Shown piece by piece: positions 7,843 to 16,829 of a stretch of 64,000 nt of DNA. Origin of the DNA: Candidatus Gastranaerophilales bacterium. GTDB lineage: Bacteria > Cyanobacteriota > Vampirovibrionia > Gastranaerophilales > Gastranaerophilaceae. Position 1 is the stretch's first letter. The number at the start of each line of letters is the position of its first letter. The stretch covers positions 1 through 64,000 of the forward strand of contig CALVAM010000012.1 of assembly GCA_944325545.1 (NCBI GenBank), written 5' to 3'. Made by a program: the position numbers and the translations under genes. The notes beneath the pieces are model-generated. The model made no database searches, was not told the origin of the DNA, and saw only the letters and a list, made by a program, of their open reading frames with translations.

Positions 7843-8494
7843 TAATATTTTCCTCAGGAAGATACATAAGTCCTTTGCTAATTGAAGAATCTAATTTTGT
7901 ACTTTTATCTTTTGATAAAGAAAAATATTCTTCCATTAAACTGTTTTTATTTTCATCCAAAAATCGAAAACCTAATTTATAATAAAAAGGAGTCGGAGGT
8001 TTTGAATCATATGCCATTAAAAAAAGCCTTCCATCAAAACCACTTCTCTTACTTTCTAAAACAGCTTCTTTTAATAAAGTAGTTCCAATACCTTTGTATC
8101 TTGAAGCCTTATTGCCATTATTAATTGTTTCAATAGAAACCAATTCCGGAGCCACATAAACTTTATTTTTAAAAATATTTCTATCAGATTTTTGTAAAAC
8201 TGCAAACCCTAAAGATTCCGAATTTAAATTTTTAATATCAAAAAATTTCTTATCATTTTTAGAAACCATAGTTAATTTAACAGGAATTGTCTCTCCGCTA
8301 TTTCTTTCAATAACAAAACGTTTTGATATATTTGTATTTAATTGAAAAATATCTTGTTTTAATCTATTAATTTTCAAATTTTCATTTCTAAAAAAAGAAT
8401 TAAAAAAACGCACTCCTTTATTAGAAGTTAAATTCTTATTTTGCATTAATCTAAAATCATATCTTATATTTTTCAAATTCATAATTGCTACCAT
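7823..8494 (-). CDS. GNAT-family N-acetyltransferase
   Basis: The 223-residue protein carries the acetyl-CoA binding motif A as RYKGIGTTLLKEAVLESKRSG, with the R-x-x-G-x-G pyrophosphate loop. Motif B follows around FYYKLGFRFLDE, the usual C-terminal GNAT signature. The first 100 residues are variable and lysine-rich. The substrate cannot be predicted. The ATG overlaps the stop of the upstream calpain-like gene by 7 bp, so the two are translationally coupled. This suggests a shared target or a modification/processing pair, as inference. Confidence 0.82.
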   Translation of the reverse strand: MVAIMNLKNIRYDFRLMQNKNLTSNKGVRFFNSFFRNENLKINRLKQDIFQLNTNISKRFVIERNSGETIPVKLTMVSKNDKKFFDIKNLNSESLGFAVLQKSDRNIFKNKVYVAPELVSIETINNGNKASRYKGIGTTLLKEAVLESKRSGFDGRLFLMAYDSKPPTPFYYKLGFRFLDENKNSLMEEYFSLSKDKSTKLDSSISKGLMYLPEENIIKLLNL

Positions 8495-9318
8495 TTAATT
8501 CCCACTATAGCTTTAAAATTATTCATAAATTCATCAAAAGAAATTTTAGTAATTTTATTCGTTCTTTTATTTATAATCTCAATAGTTTTATCACTTAAAT
8601 TTACCGAATTAATAGGAACAGTATGCCAAGGAGAAATTTCTTTAATCTTTTTTAAGCCTGTTACTGCGACAAAACTATAATCTTTACTTTTAGAATTGCC
8701 TATTTTATTTAAAATATCGAGAACCTCTTCTTTATTTTTCTTAAGATTAAGATTAAAAGAATCTTCTCCAATTGAAATAGGATTAATTCCTGTAAACCAT
8801 TTAAAAGCATTAGACGGTTTATTATACTCGCAATTTCTGTTTACAATAGCCGGAAACATATACAATCTTGTTAAAATAGGTTTCATCAAAGGATGCTTAC
8901 TTATAAATTTAGATATCGCGATATTTACCCCAAGTCCTAATTTGGAATTAGAATAATCAAAAGAAGCAAGACCTTCCGGACTATCGGAGTATTCTCTATA
9001 AAGCTTGAAATATCCGCCATAATAATCAAGAGGGGTAGCTTTATAAATTTCTTTCTTATTTTCATCTACATTAACCTGAATTTTATAAGCCGGATCTATG
9101 CTTGCATTTTTTTGAATTTTAAATCTTTTTCTTAATAATTCTCTGCCTTTATCAGATTTAATAAGAGCATATCTTGTCGCATCTTCGAAACAATTTGCGA
9201 TTACTTGATAATCTTTTAAAGAACGTTCAAATTCGTCATCAGTAAGTGAACGCCATTTTATATTCTTCTGATTAAAATTCAAATAAGGGTAAATTTTTCT
9301 TAAAATAGAAATTTTCAT
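8488..9318 (-). CDS. Possible calpain/papain-fold cysteine peptidase
   Basis: The 276-residue protein has no signal peptide. ANCFEDATRYAL (Cys43) resembles the GDCWLLAAL active-site helix of calpains. Near the C-terminus, SPWHTVPINSVNLSDKTIEI (His232) resembles the calpain His strand. IINKRTNKITKISFDEFMNNF (Asn250) resembles the N-P-W-G strand followed by the conserved 'F' helix. The spacing of Cys, His and Asn fits a C2-like fold, but the canonical residues around Cys are degenerate. It is coupled to the downstream GNAT gene. No SD is apparent. Catalytic activity is uncertain; a fold-level relation is the most that can be claimed. Confidence 0.45.
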   Translation of the reverse strand: MKISILRKIYPYLNFNQKNIKWRSLTDDEFERSLKDYQVIANCFEDATRYALIKSDKGRELLRKRFKIQKNASIDPAYKIQVNVDENKKEIYKATPLDYYGGYFKLYREYSDSPEGLASFDYSNSKLGLGVNIAISKFISKHPLMKPILTRLYMFPAIVNRNCEYNKPSNAFKWFTGINPISIGEDSFNLNLKKNKEEVLDILNKIGNSKSKDYSFVAVTGLKKIKEISPWHTVPINSVNLSDKTIEIINKRTNKITKISFDEFMNNFKAIVGIKW

Positions 9319-9467
9319 AATAATACAAAACCTGAAAAATAAAAATTTGCTACAAAATAGCGATACAATTTAAAAAAAAATTTTTTTATAGTATAATTTT
9401 CAATTAGGGAATTACTTTCAAAACATTCATAAATTCCTAGAGTTATGAAGAAAAAGGAAAAAGATTT

Positions 9468-10793
9468 TTGAAACAAAAAAATTTGACAATAGCAATATTT
9501 TTAGCATTAGTATTCGGGATATTATTTGGCATATTTTTTCGTGATTATGCAGTAAAAATGCATGTATTAGCAGAAATATTTTTACGAATGGTAAAAATGA
9601 TTATAGCTCCCCTGCTTTTTGCAACTCTTGTTGTTGGAATAGCGGGACACGGAGATGTAAAAAGTTTAGGTCGCCTAGGTATAAAAACTATTGTTTATTT
9701 TGAAATTGTAACAACATTAGCTTTATTTATAGGTTTAGGATTTGCAAATTTCTTTAAACCAGGTATTGGAATGGAAAATATTGCTTCTGCTCAAACAGGT
9801 TTAACAAGAATTGTTGAAATGGCATCGACTACACATCATAATTCTTTTGGAGATTTATTATTAAGTCTTTGTCCAACAAGTATTTTCCAAGCAATGGCAG
9901 AAGGAAATTTATTACAAATTGTTGTATTCTGTATATTCTTTTCAATAGCAATATGTGCAGTCGGCAAAAAAGCACAACCGGTTGTTGACATACTAAATTC
10001 TGTTGCCACAATAATGTTTAAATTTACTGAATATGTTATGTTTTTTGCTCCAGTCGGGATATTTGGTGCAATTGCATACACAGTTGGAACAAATGGCATC
10101 AGAATTTTATGTAATTATGGAAAAATAATTTTATCATTATATACAGCACTTGCTGTTTTTGTAATTTTAGTATTATTCATTGCTTGTAAAATTGTAAGAA
10201 TATCGCTTAGAGGACTAATAAAAGCAATACAAGAGCCTGCATTATTAACTTTTACAACAGCAAGCTCAGAAGCGGCTTTACCAAAAGCAATGGCTATTAT
10301 GGAAAAATTTGGAGTTCCTAAGTCCATCGTAAGTTTTGTAATGCCTACAGGGTATACATTTAATTTAGACGGTTCAACTCTATATCTTGCAATGGGAGTA
10401 ATTTTTTCTACTCAGCTTGTTGGACATCCACTTTCATTTGAGCAACAGCTTGTAATAATGTTTGCATTGATGCTCACAAGTAAAGGTGTTGCAGGTGTTC
10501 CAAGAGCATCTTTAATAGTGTTAGCAGGAACTCTTACAAGCTTTGGAATTCCAATTTTAGGTGTAGCAGTTCTTTTAGGAATTGACCAAATTTTAGATAT
10601 GGGAAGAACTACCGTCAATTTAATCGGAAACTGTGTTGCTACAGTTGTTGTTGCAAGATGGGAAAACGCTTTTGATTACGACAAAATGGCTGAATTTATT
10701 AAAATGAAGAGTTTAAAAACTAATACACTTAGAAAAATTCAGCATAATGTAAGCTTCCAAAAAGATTTTACCAATGATAAAGTAGAAGTGTAG
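9468..10793 (+). CDS. Dicarboxylate/amino acid:cation symporter (DAACS family)
   Basis: The 441-residue membrane protein starts with TTG at 9468 after an AAGGA SD. It shows the GltP/DctA family signatures: the Ser-rich re-entrant loop TTASSEAALPKAM, the NLDGSTLYLAMG motif in TM7 and the GVAGVPRASLIVLAGTL re-entrant loop 2. Next come DQILDMGRTTVNLIGNC in TM8, whose Asp and Asn bind substrate and cation. About eight transmembrane helices are present. The transported substrate is glutamate/aspartate or a C4-dicarboxylate; the Arg in DMGRTTVN favours an acidic amino acid or dicarboxylate. The gene is single, followed by a long hairpin. Confidence 0.92.
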   Translation: MKQKNLTIAIFLALVFGILFGIFFRDYAVKMHVLAEIFLRMVKMIIAPLLFATLVVGIAGHGDVKSLGRLGIKTIVYFEIVTTLALFIGLGFANFFKPGIGMENIASAQTGLTRIVEMASTTHHNSFGDLLLSLCPTSIFQAMAEGNLLQIVVFCIFFSIAICAVGKKAQPVVDILNSVATIMFKFTEYVMFFAPVGIFGAIAYTVGTNGIRILCNYGKIILSLYTALAVFVILVLFIACKIVRISLRGLIKAIQEPALLTFTTASSEAALPKAMAIMEKFGVPKSIVSFVMPTGYTFNLDGSTLYLAMGVIFSTQLVGHPLSFEQQLVIMFALMLTSKGVAGVPRASLIVLAGTLTSFGIPILGVAVLLGIDQILDMGRTTVNLIGNCVATVVVARWENAFDYDKMAEFIKMKSLKTNTLRKIQHNVSFQKDFTNDKVEV

Positions 10794-10812
10794 AATTAGT
10801 ATGATTTATTAG

Positions 10813-10856
10813 TTATATAAACCGGTCGAAAATCTTCTTTTGACCGGTTTATATAA
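10813..10856. terminator. Long inverted repeat between convergent genes
   Basis: A perfect 15-bp stem (TTATATAAACCGGTC with GACCGGTTTATATAA) has a 14-nt loop. It lies between the symporter and the small gene at 10869. There is no T tract, so it may act as a bidirectional weak terminator or 3' stabilising hairpin. Confidence 0.65.
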
Positions 10857-10868
10857 AATCTTAAGGAG

Positions 10869-11075
10869 TTATCCCCAAAAGCTTGGTTTATTAATGTTTG
10901 TATCGACTTGCTCTTTTGCACCGGCATTGGGATCGTAAGCGTTGTTTACGTTTTTATCCACTATTTTCTTTGCCTCTTCTTCTCCAGCTTTAACAATATC
11001 TTCTAAGCGATGATTTTGGGGATTTCTTAATGCTTTAAGCCCCATTCTAAATGCCGGATTAATGTTCATACCCAT
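10869..11075 (-). CDS. Small protein of unknown function (68 aa)
   Basis: The product begins MGMNINPAFRMGLKALRNPQ, continues with a Lys/Glu helix (VKAGEEEAKKIVDKNVNN) and ends in Lys-Pro-Ser-Phe-Trp-Gly. An AAAGGAAA SD lies about 10 nt before the ATG. The codon use matches the neighbourhood and the frame is preceded by a proper intergenic region, so the gene looks real. It resembles in size and context the other free-standing small genes at 39682 and 63708, all in single transcription units beside terminators. No domain is recognised. Confidence 0.65.
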   Translation of the reverse strand: MGMNINPAFRMGLKALRNPQNHRLEDIVKAGEEEAKKIVDKNVNNAYDPNAGAKEQVDTNINKPSFWG

Positions 11076-11304
11076 AATAATTGTTTCCTTTCTGTTTTTA
11101 GTCTGCTACAGTACGGTTTTGAGAAATTCCTCTTTAAGAATTGTGCACATTTATATTAACGGCATTTTTTTATAAAACTTTAGGGATTTTTGTTATATTG
11201 TTACAATTTTTTACATCTACTATTTTTAAATTATAAAAGGATTTATACCCAAATATGTATTAATATAAATTGCAATGCGTTGTATATTATACAATATTCT
11301 GTCA

Positions 11305-11339
11305 TAGAAAATTGAGTTATATATAGTTAATATTTGTAT
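11305..11339 (+). promoter_or_regulatory. Promoter in leaderless position before the XRE gene
   Basis: TAATAT (11328-11333) is preceded at 17 bp by TAGAAA (11305-11310) and followed by 6 nt to the ATG at 11340. No SD is seen. The rest of 11076-11304 is AT-rich and shows no gene. Confidence 0.4.
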
Positions 11340-11687
11340 ATGAAAAGTATTAAAACGAAATGCTTGCAAACTACAAAACATATTGCAGATAAAATTCTAT
11401 TACTAAGAAGAGCCAGTAAATTGACTCAGGAGGAATTTGCCGAAAAAGTAGGCTTAGACAGGCGTACTGTTGCAAGGGCAGAGGACGGAAAACATAGACC
11501 GTCACCGGAAACATTAGAAATGATTGCTTCGGTATATGCAATTCCTATTAGTTATTTTTATGACTCGTCAGTCTACCGACCAGATATTGCCAAAGCAGCT
11601 TTAATTTATGAAATTAATACTAAATTAAATATTCTTTCAAAGAAAAACTTATCTAAAATAATGAGTTTTATTGATATTATAGACTAG
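11340..11687 (+). CDS. XRE-family helix-turn-helix regulator
   Basis: From ATG 11340 the protein has 115 residues. The HTH spans about residues 20-70: LLRRASKLTQEEFAEKVGLD, then RRTVARAEDGKHRPSPETLE, then MIASVYAIPISYFYDSS. This is the standard Cro/C1 pattern with Gln in the first helix and the conserved P-x-x-x-L-E-x-I-A linker. The C-terminal 40 residues (helical, INTKLNILSKKNLSKIMSFIDII) may dimerise. It lies alone between the small gene and ileS. Its target is unknown; autoregulation is possible because the -10 box is only 6 nt from the ATG. Confidence 0.9.
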   Translation: MKSIKTKCLQTTKHIADKILLLRRASKLTQEEFAEKVGLDRRTVARAEDGKHRPSPETLEMIASVYAIPISYFYDSSVYRPDIAKAALIYEINTKLNILSKKNLSKIMSFIDIID

Positions 11688-11806
11688 AAGCCATTTTGTT
11701 TATATTTTTATAAAAAAATCTTAATTACAACTTAAAAAATGTTTCAGATTTTCTTTGTTTATGCTATTTTTAAGAGGAATAAGATAGTATACAAAAGGAT
11801 TAAAAC

Positions 11807-14626
11807 ATGGAATACAAAGAAACACTTAATTTGCCCTCTACCACATTAGAAATGAGAGCAAACGCTACAAAAAAAGAACCAGAAACTCAAAAATATTGGG
11901 AAGAAATAAATGTTTATCAAAAGAATCTTGAGCAACGCGATAAAACAAATTCTTTTGTACTACACGATGGACCACCATATTTGAGTTCAGAAAAAATCCA
12001 CGTTGGTACAGCTTTAAACAAAATTTTAAAAGATATTTTAATAAAGTATAAATCAATGAAAGGATACTATGCTCCTTATGTTCCAGGATATGACGGACAC
12101 GGACTTCCGATTGAAAATGCTGTTGTAAAAAACATAAAAGGCGGAAGAGAAGCTCTTACTCCGGCAGAACTTAGAGCAAAATGCAGAGAATTTGCTCATA
12201 AAAATTTAAAAGGCCAAGAAGGAGAATTCAAACGTCTTGGGGTTTGGGGAGATTGGGAACATCCTTATTTAACGATTAATCCTGAGTTTGAAGCTGAACA
12301 AGTTAGAGTTTTTGGTGAAATGTATAAAAAAGGATACATCGAAAAAGGACTTAAGCCTGTCTATTGGTGTGCTTCTTGTGAAACAGCATTAGCTGAAGCC
12401 GAAGTAGAATATGCTGATCATACATCAACTTCTATTTATGTAAGATTCAAATTTGATGATGATGGGGTAAATAAAATAAGTAAACTTGTAGATCTTCCAA
12501 GTAAAAATGTTTATGCAGTTATTTGGACAACTACTCCTTGGACTATTCCATCAAATATGGCAATAAGTATGCACCCTAGATTTGAATACACATTCTTTGA
12601 GTACAATAATGATATTTACGTTGTGGCTCAAGGTCTTTTAGCTTCATTCTTAGAAGGTGTTGCTTGGGAAGAAAAAGATATCAATGTAATCGGTTCTTGC
12701 AAAGGCGAAGATTTAGAATTATTAAATACAAAACATCCTTTATATGATAGAAAATCACCTATCATTTTAGGCGAACACGTAACATTAGATGCAGGAACAG
12801 GTTCTGTACACACTGCTCCGGGACACGGTCTTGAAGACTATGAAGTAGGTTGCAAATACAATATTGAAGTATTCTCACCACTTGATAGTAAAGGGGTTTG
12901 GACTGAAATAGTTGGTGATAAAGACTTAGAAGGGATTCCTTATTATAAAGGAAATAAAATTGTTATAGAAAAATTGGAAAACTGCGAAGCATTGCTTGCA
13001 AAAGCTGATATCAATCACAGTTATCCACATTGTTGGAGATGTAAAAATCCTGTTATTTATAGAGCAACTCCTCAATGGTTTGTAAAAGTTGATAAATTCC
13101 GCAGCACAACATTAGATGCAATTAAAAACGTAAAATGGATACCTGCAAGCGGGGAAAATAGAATTTCAAACATGGTAGAAAGCCGTGCTGATTGGTGTAT
13201 TTCTCGTCAGAGAGCTTGGGGAGTTCCTATTCCTGTATTTTATTGTGAAGAATGCGGAGAACCAATTGTTACAGATGAAACTATCGAAAATATCGCTAAA
13301 ATTTTTGAAAAAGAAAGCTCTGATGCTTGGGTTAAATATTCAGCAGAAGAACTACTTCCTCAAGGATTTAAATGTCCTAAATGCGGAAAAGAACACTGCT
13401 TCAAAAAAGAAACAGATATTATGGATGTTTGGTTTGATTCAGGTGTTACTTGGAGAGCTGTTGTTGAAAAACGTTCAGAAGAATTAGGACACATTCCTGT
13501 TGATATGTATTTAGAAGGTTCTGACCAACATAGAGGCTGGTTCCAATCATCTCTTCTAACTGCTATTGCTACAGAAGGAAAAGCTCCTTATAAATCAGTG
13601 CTAACACACGGGTTTGTATTCGGAGAAGATGGCAGAAAAATGTCTAAATCTTTAGGTAACTATATTAGACCTGATGATATTATTAAAAACTATGGTGCTG
13701 ATATTCTAAGACTTTGGGCTGCTTCTGTTGATTATAGAAACGATACAAAAATAGGCGATAATATAATTAAACAGCTTGCTGAAATATTTAAAAAGACAAG
13801 AAACACTGCAAGATTCTTATTAGGTAACATTCACGACTTTAATCCAAAAAAAGATTATGTACAGTATGAAGATTTAAAGCCTATTGATAAATTCGCTCTA
13901 CATAAGCTTAATAAAGTTGTTGAAGAGGTAACTGTAGCATTTGAAAATTATGAGTTCTACAAATATTTCCAATGCTTACAAAACTTTGCGGCAGTAGATT
14001 TAAGTTCTTTCTACTTGGATATCGTAAAAGACAGATTATATACAGCAGGCAAAAAATCTTTATCAAGAAGAGCTTGTCAGACTGTTTTATATGAAACATT
14101 ACAAGTTTTAGTAAGAATTTTAACTCCTGTAATGCCTCACCAAGCAGAAGATATTTGGAGAAATACTCCTGAAGATAAACGTGGAGGACTAGAAAGTATC
14201 CTCCTTGCTGACTGGGTTAAAGTAAATGAAAAATGGAATAATCCACAACTTGAAGAAGATTTTACAAAAATCCTTAAAACAAGAGAGGTCGTAACCAGAG
14301 CAATTGAGCCTTTAAGAGCAGATAAAAAAGTTGGCAGCTCTTTAGAGGTAGCAGTTTATGTAAAATCAGAAGATAGTGCGGTATTAAAAGCAAACGAAAA
14401 TGACTTAGCTGACATATTTATCACTTCTCAAGCATATATTACTGATAATGCACCATCAGAAGTCTTAAACGAATACACTGAAAATGGAATTACTGTTTGG
14501 GTAGTAAAAGCTGAAGGTGAAAAATGTGAACGCTGTTGGAAATACAGAAAACTTGGAGAACATTCAGGATATGAAACTATTTGTTCTGATTGTTATGAAG
14601 CTGTAACAGAAACTATTAAAGTATAA
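11807..14626 (+). CDS. ileS: Isoleucyl-tRNA synthetase, with an altered HIGH motif
   Basis: The 939-residue class I synthetase charges tRNA-Ile. Domain landmarks are in order: the N-terminal catalytic half with DGPPY, the editing-domain Thr-rich peptide WTTTPWTIPSNMA, LEGSDQHRGWFQSSL, KMSKS intact at 611-615, the anticodon-binding helical domain and a C-terminal zinc knuckle (CERCW...CSDC). The first signature is unusual. Where the family has PYANGxxHIGHALN, this protein has PYLSSEKIHVGTALN, so HIGH becomes HVGT (residues 65-68, bases 11999-12010). AAAGGA precedes the ATG and a strong terminator follows. No T-box fits in the 120-bp leader. Identity is certain; the effect of the change is not. 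Confidence 0.98.
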   Translation: MEYKETLNLPSTTLEMRANATKKEPETQKYWEEINVYQKNLEQRDKTNSFVLHDGPPYLSSEKIHVGTALNKILKDILIKYKSMKGYYAPYVPGYDGHGLPIENAVVKNIKGGREALTPAELRAKCREFAHKNLKGQEGEFKRLGVWGDWEHPYLTINPEFEAEQVRVFGEMYKKGYIEKGLKPVYWCASCETALAEAEVEYADHTSTSIYVRFKFDDDGVNKISKLVDLPSKNVYAVIWTTTPWTIPSNMAISMHPRFEYTFFEYNNDIYVVAQGLLASFLEGVAWEEKDINVIGSCKGEDLELLNTKHPLYDRKSPIILGEHVTLDAGTGSVHTAPGHGLEDYEVGCKYNIEVFSPLDSKGVWTEIVGDKDLEGIPYYKGNKIVIEKLENCEALLAKADINHSYPHCWRCKNPVIYRATPQWFVKVDKFRSTTLDAIKNVKWIPASGENRISNMVESRADWCISRQRAWGVPIPVFYCEECGEPIVTDETIENIAKIFEKESSDAWVKYSAEELLPQGFKCPKCGKEHCFKKETDIMDVWFDSGVTWRAVVEKRSEELGHIPVDMYLEGSDQHRGWFQSSLLTAIATEGKAPYKSVLTHGFVFGEDGRKMSKSLGNYIRPDDIIKNYGADILRLWAASVDYRNDTKIGDNIIKQLAEIFKKTRNTARFLLGNIHDFNPKKDYVQYEDLKPIDKFALHKLNKVVEEVTVAFENYEFYKYFQCLQNFAAVDLSSFYLDIVKDRLYTAGKKSLSRRACQTVLYETLQVLVRILTPVMPHQAEDIWRNTPEDKRGGLESILLADWVKVNEKWNNPQLEEDFTKILKTREVVTRAIEPLRADKKVGSSLEVAVYVKSEDSAVLKANENDLADIFITSQAYITDNAPSEVLNEYTENGITVWVVKAEGEKCERCWKYRKLGEHSGYETICSDCYEAVTETIKV

Positions 14627-14660
14627 ATTTATATATTTTAAAGTATAATGAGAGCTTTTT

Positions 14661-14689
14661 AAGACGGAATTAAAATCCGTCTTTTTTTT
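14661..14689 (+). terminator. Intrinsic terminator after ileS
   Basis: An 8-bp stem AAGACGGA / TCCGTCTT (14661-14683) is followed by six T. Confidence 0.9.
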
Positions 14690-14691
14690 AT

Positions 14692-14726
14692 TTGATATCA
14701 AAGTAAAATTGATGTATTATAGGCAT
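14692..14726 (+). promoter_or_regulatory. Promoter of the GH38 gene, leaderless layout
   Basis: TTGATA (14692-14697) and TATTAT (14715-14720) are 17 bp apart, and the ATG of the mannosidase at 14727 begins 6 nt after the -10 box. An alternative upstream ATG at 14712 would fall before the -10 box, which argues for 14727. Confidence 0.55.
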
Positions 14727-16829
14727 ATGACAAAAGAAGTGATTGCTTACTTACATTCCCACTGGGATAGAGAATGGTATAGAGAATTTGAAATTTTTAG
14801 GATGCGTTTATTGAGAGTTTTTGATAACGTATTGGATTTATTGCAAAAAAATAAAATTCCTTGTTTCTATTTTGATGGTCAAACCGCTGCTTTAGAAGAT
14901 TATTTAGAATTAAGACCAGAAAATAAAGATTTAATAATATCCCTTATCAAAAGAAAAAAACTTTTTATAGGTCCTTTTTATTGTTTAATAGATGAGTTTT
15001 TAACTGATGAAACTTGTTTTAGAAAAAATTTAGAAATCGGACTTAAATATTCTCAAGAGTTAGGTTGTGAAGATTTTATCGGGTATTTACCTGATACATT
15101 TGGTCATAGCCAAAATGTCGTAGATATTCTTAGAGACTTTAATATTGATAAAGCTATTGTTTGGAGAGGATGTGGAGACTTCCCTAGTGAATTCTCATGG
15201 TGCGGTATGGATACCGTGCAACTTGTTAGAGGATATTTTAATGATACTTTTTCTTTAGACTTACCTATTGAGAAAAAAGCTGAAATACTTAAACAAAATT
15301 TGGATTTAATTGCAGAAAAATCTAAAGATACCATTCTTTTACCAATAGGAGCGGATCATTTAGGTATTCCGATTGATATTAAAGAACAAATTGAGAGCAT
15401 AAATGAAATTTTAAAAGAAGAATATCATATAAAATTAAGCTCACCTTTTGAATACTTAAAAAAAGTTGAAAACAATTTTAAAGATTTCTATTGGAATAAT
15501 GAATTAAGAGATAATTCTAAAACATTTGTGCTGCAAGGCTGCTATTCTTCAAGGTTGGATTTAAAAAAAGAAAACGTAGAATGTACATATTTATTAGATT
15601 TAGCAAATCGTTTTCTTAAAGTCGAAAAAGAAAACAAATATAACACAATCATAGAATATGCTTACAAATTATTACTGCAAAATCAAGCACACGACAGTAT
15701 TTGCGGATGTTCTACAGATGATGTACACAAAGAAAATTTAATCAGATATAAAAAAATTAAACAAATTGCTAATACTATAATTGATGAATTAAAATTTAAA
15801 AATAATTTTCAAGAAAAGAAAATAATAAATTTATCAAATAGTACATTTTCAGGCATTGTAGAATTTACAACAACACAAAAACTTGAAGGATATGAAAAAA
15901 TTTCATACAAAAAAGGTTTTGACAATTATCTTTTGACTGATACAAATAGAATTCCTGTAACAGAAGATTACACAAATATCTATACATATTTAACAGAAAT
16001 CGAAAACCTAAAAAACAATGAAATTGAATATTTATTACCAATAATTTCGCACTCCGACTTAAAAATTGCCACAGACTACATTAAAAATAAGTATATAAAT
16101 TTAAAAATTCTAAACAATAAAATTTTAATAAATAAAATTCCATTTACTTTAATAGACTTTGTTGATCAGGGGGACAGTTACAATCATGGACCCAAAATAA
16201 ACGATACGGGAAGTGAATTTAAAATTACCAGAACCAAAATAATATTGAATACTCCTCTTAGAGTTTCTTTAAGAGTCGATCTTGAAAATAATTGGGATGT
16301 TATCCCTTTAATTATTAGTCTTGACAATAATTCAAATTATTTAAAATTTGAATTCAGTTGGAATAATTCACAAAAAAACCATCTTCTAGAAGCAAAATTT
16401 GAACTTCCAAGTCCTATAAAAGAAGTTTTTTCAGAAGATATGAATACATTAATCAAAAGAAATTTTGATCCGAATTACGATATAAGAAAAAATTTACCTG
16501 ATAAAAAAGGAATAGAAGCAAAAACAAATACAGCACCTATGCAAAGAGGCCTATTAATTGACGAAAAAGAAAATAATATTGGAATAATAACAAAGGGGTT
16601 AACCCAGTATGAAATCTTCCAAAATAATCTATACATTCCGATACTAAGAGCGACCGGAGTAATTTCTAACCCGCTAAACCCTGCACGTTCAACTCCTGCC
16701 GGACCTCCAATAGAAGTTAAATCTTTACAAATGATTGGAGGAAATAGGGCTGAATTTTATGTATTTTTTGGAAATGAAAATGATTTTTACAATGTTTTAA
16801 ATCAAGTTTATAACTATATTATTTTATAG
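14727..16829 (+). CDS. Glycoside hydrolase family 38 alpha-mannosidase
   Basis: From ATG 14727 the protein has 700 residues and no signal peptide. The GH38 zinc site begins with HSHWDREW (His12, Asp14). The catalytic nucleophile lies in YLPDTFGHS (Asp123), and the late metal/His motif is NQAHDSICGCSTDDVH. The C-terminal half is a beta-rich domain with GPPIEVKSLQ. GH38 enzymes cleave alpha-mannosyl linkages; cytoplasmic bacterial members often act on mannosyl oligosaccharides or mannosylglycerate-type compounds. The start choice rests on the promoter position. The 3' end overlaps the convergent gene by 11 bp. Confidence 0.92.
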   Translation: MTKEVIAYLHSHWDREWYREFEIFRMRLLRVFDNVLDLLQKNKIPCFYFDGQTAALEDYLELRPENKDLIISLIKRKKLFIGPFYCLIDEFLTDETCFRKNLEIGLKYSQELGCEDFIGYLPDTFGHSQNVVDILRDFNIDKAIVWRGCGDFPSEFSWCGMDTVQLVRGYFNDTFSLDLPIEKKAEILKQNLDLIAEKSKDTILLPIGADHLGIPIDIKEQIESINEILKEEYHIKLSSPFEYLKKVENNFKDFYWNNELRDNSKTFVLQGCYSSRLDLKKENVECTYLLDLANRFLKVEKENKYNTIIEYAYKLLLQNQAHDSICGCSTDDVHKENLIRYKKIKQIANTIIDELKFKNNFQEKKIINLSNSTFSGIVEFTTTQKLEGYEKISYKKGFDNYLLTDTNRIPVTEDYTNIYTYLTEIENLKNNEIEYLLPIISHSDLKIATDYIKNKYINLKILNNKILINKIPFTLIDFVDQGDSYNHGPKINDTGSEFKITRTKIILNTPLRVSLRVDLENNWDVIPLIISLDNNSNYLKFEFSWNNSQKNHLLEAKFELPSPIKEVFSEDMNTLIKRNFDPNYDIRKNLPDKKGIEAKTNTAPMQRGLLIDEKENNIGIITKGLTQYEIFQNNLYIPILRATGVISNPLNPARSTPAGPPIEVKSLQMIGGNRAEFYVFFGNENDFYNVLNQVYNYIIL

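Noticed and set aside
9829-10618. Minus-strand frames inside the symporter gene
   Set aside because: They are shadows of a clear membrane transporter in the opposite strand, without SD.
11688-11806. T-box riboswitch before ileS
   Set aside because: The 119-bp gap has no space for a T-box fold and no antiterminator or T-box sequence.
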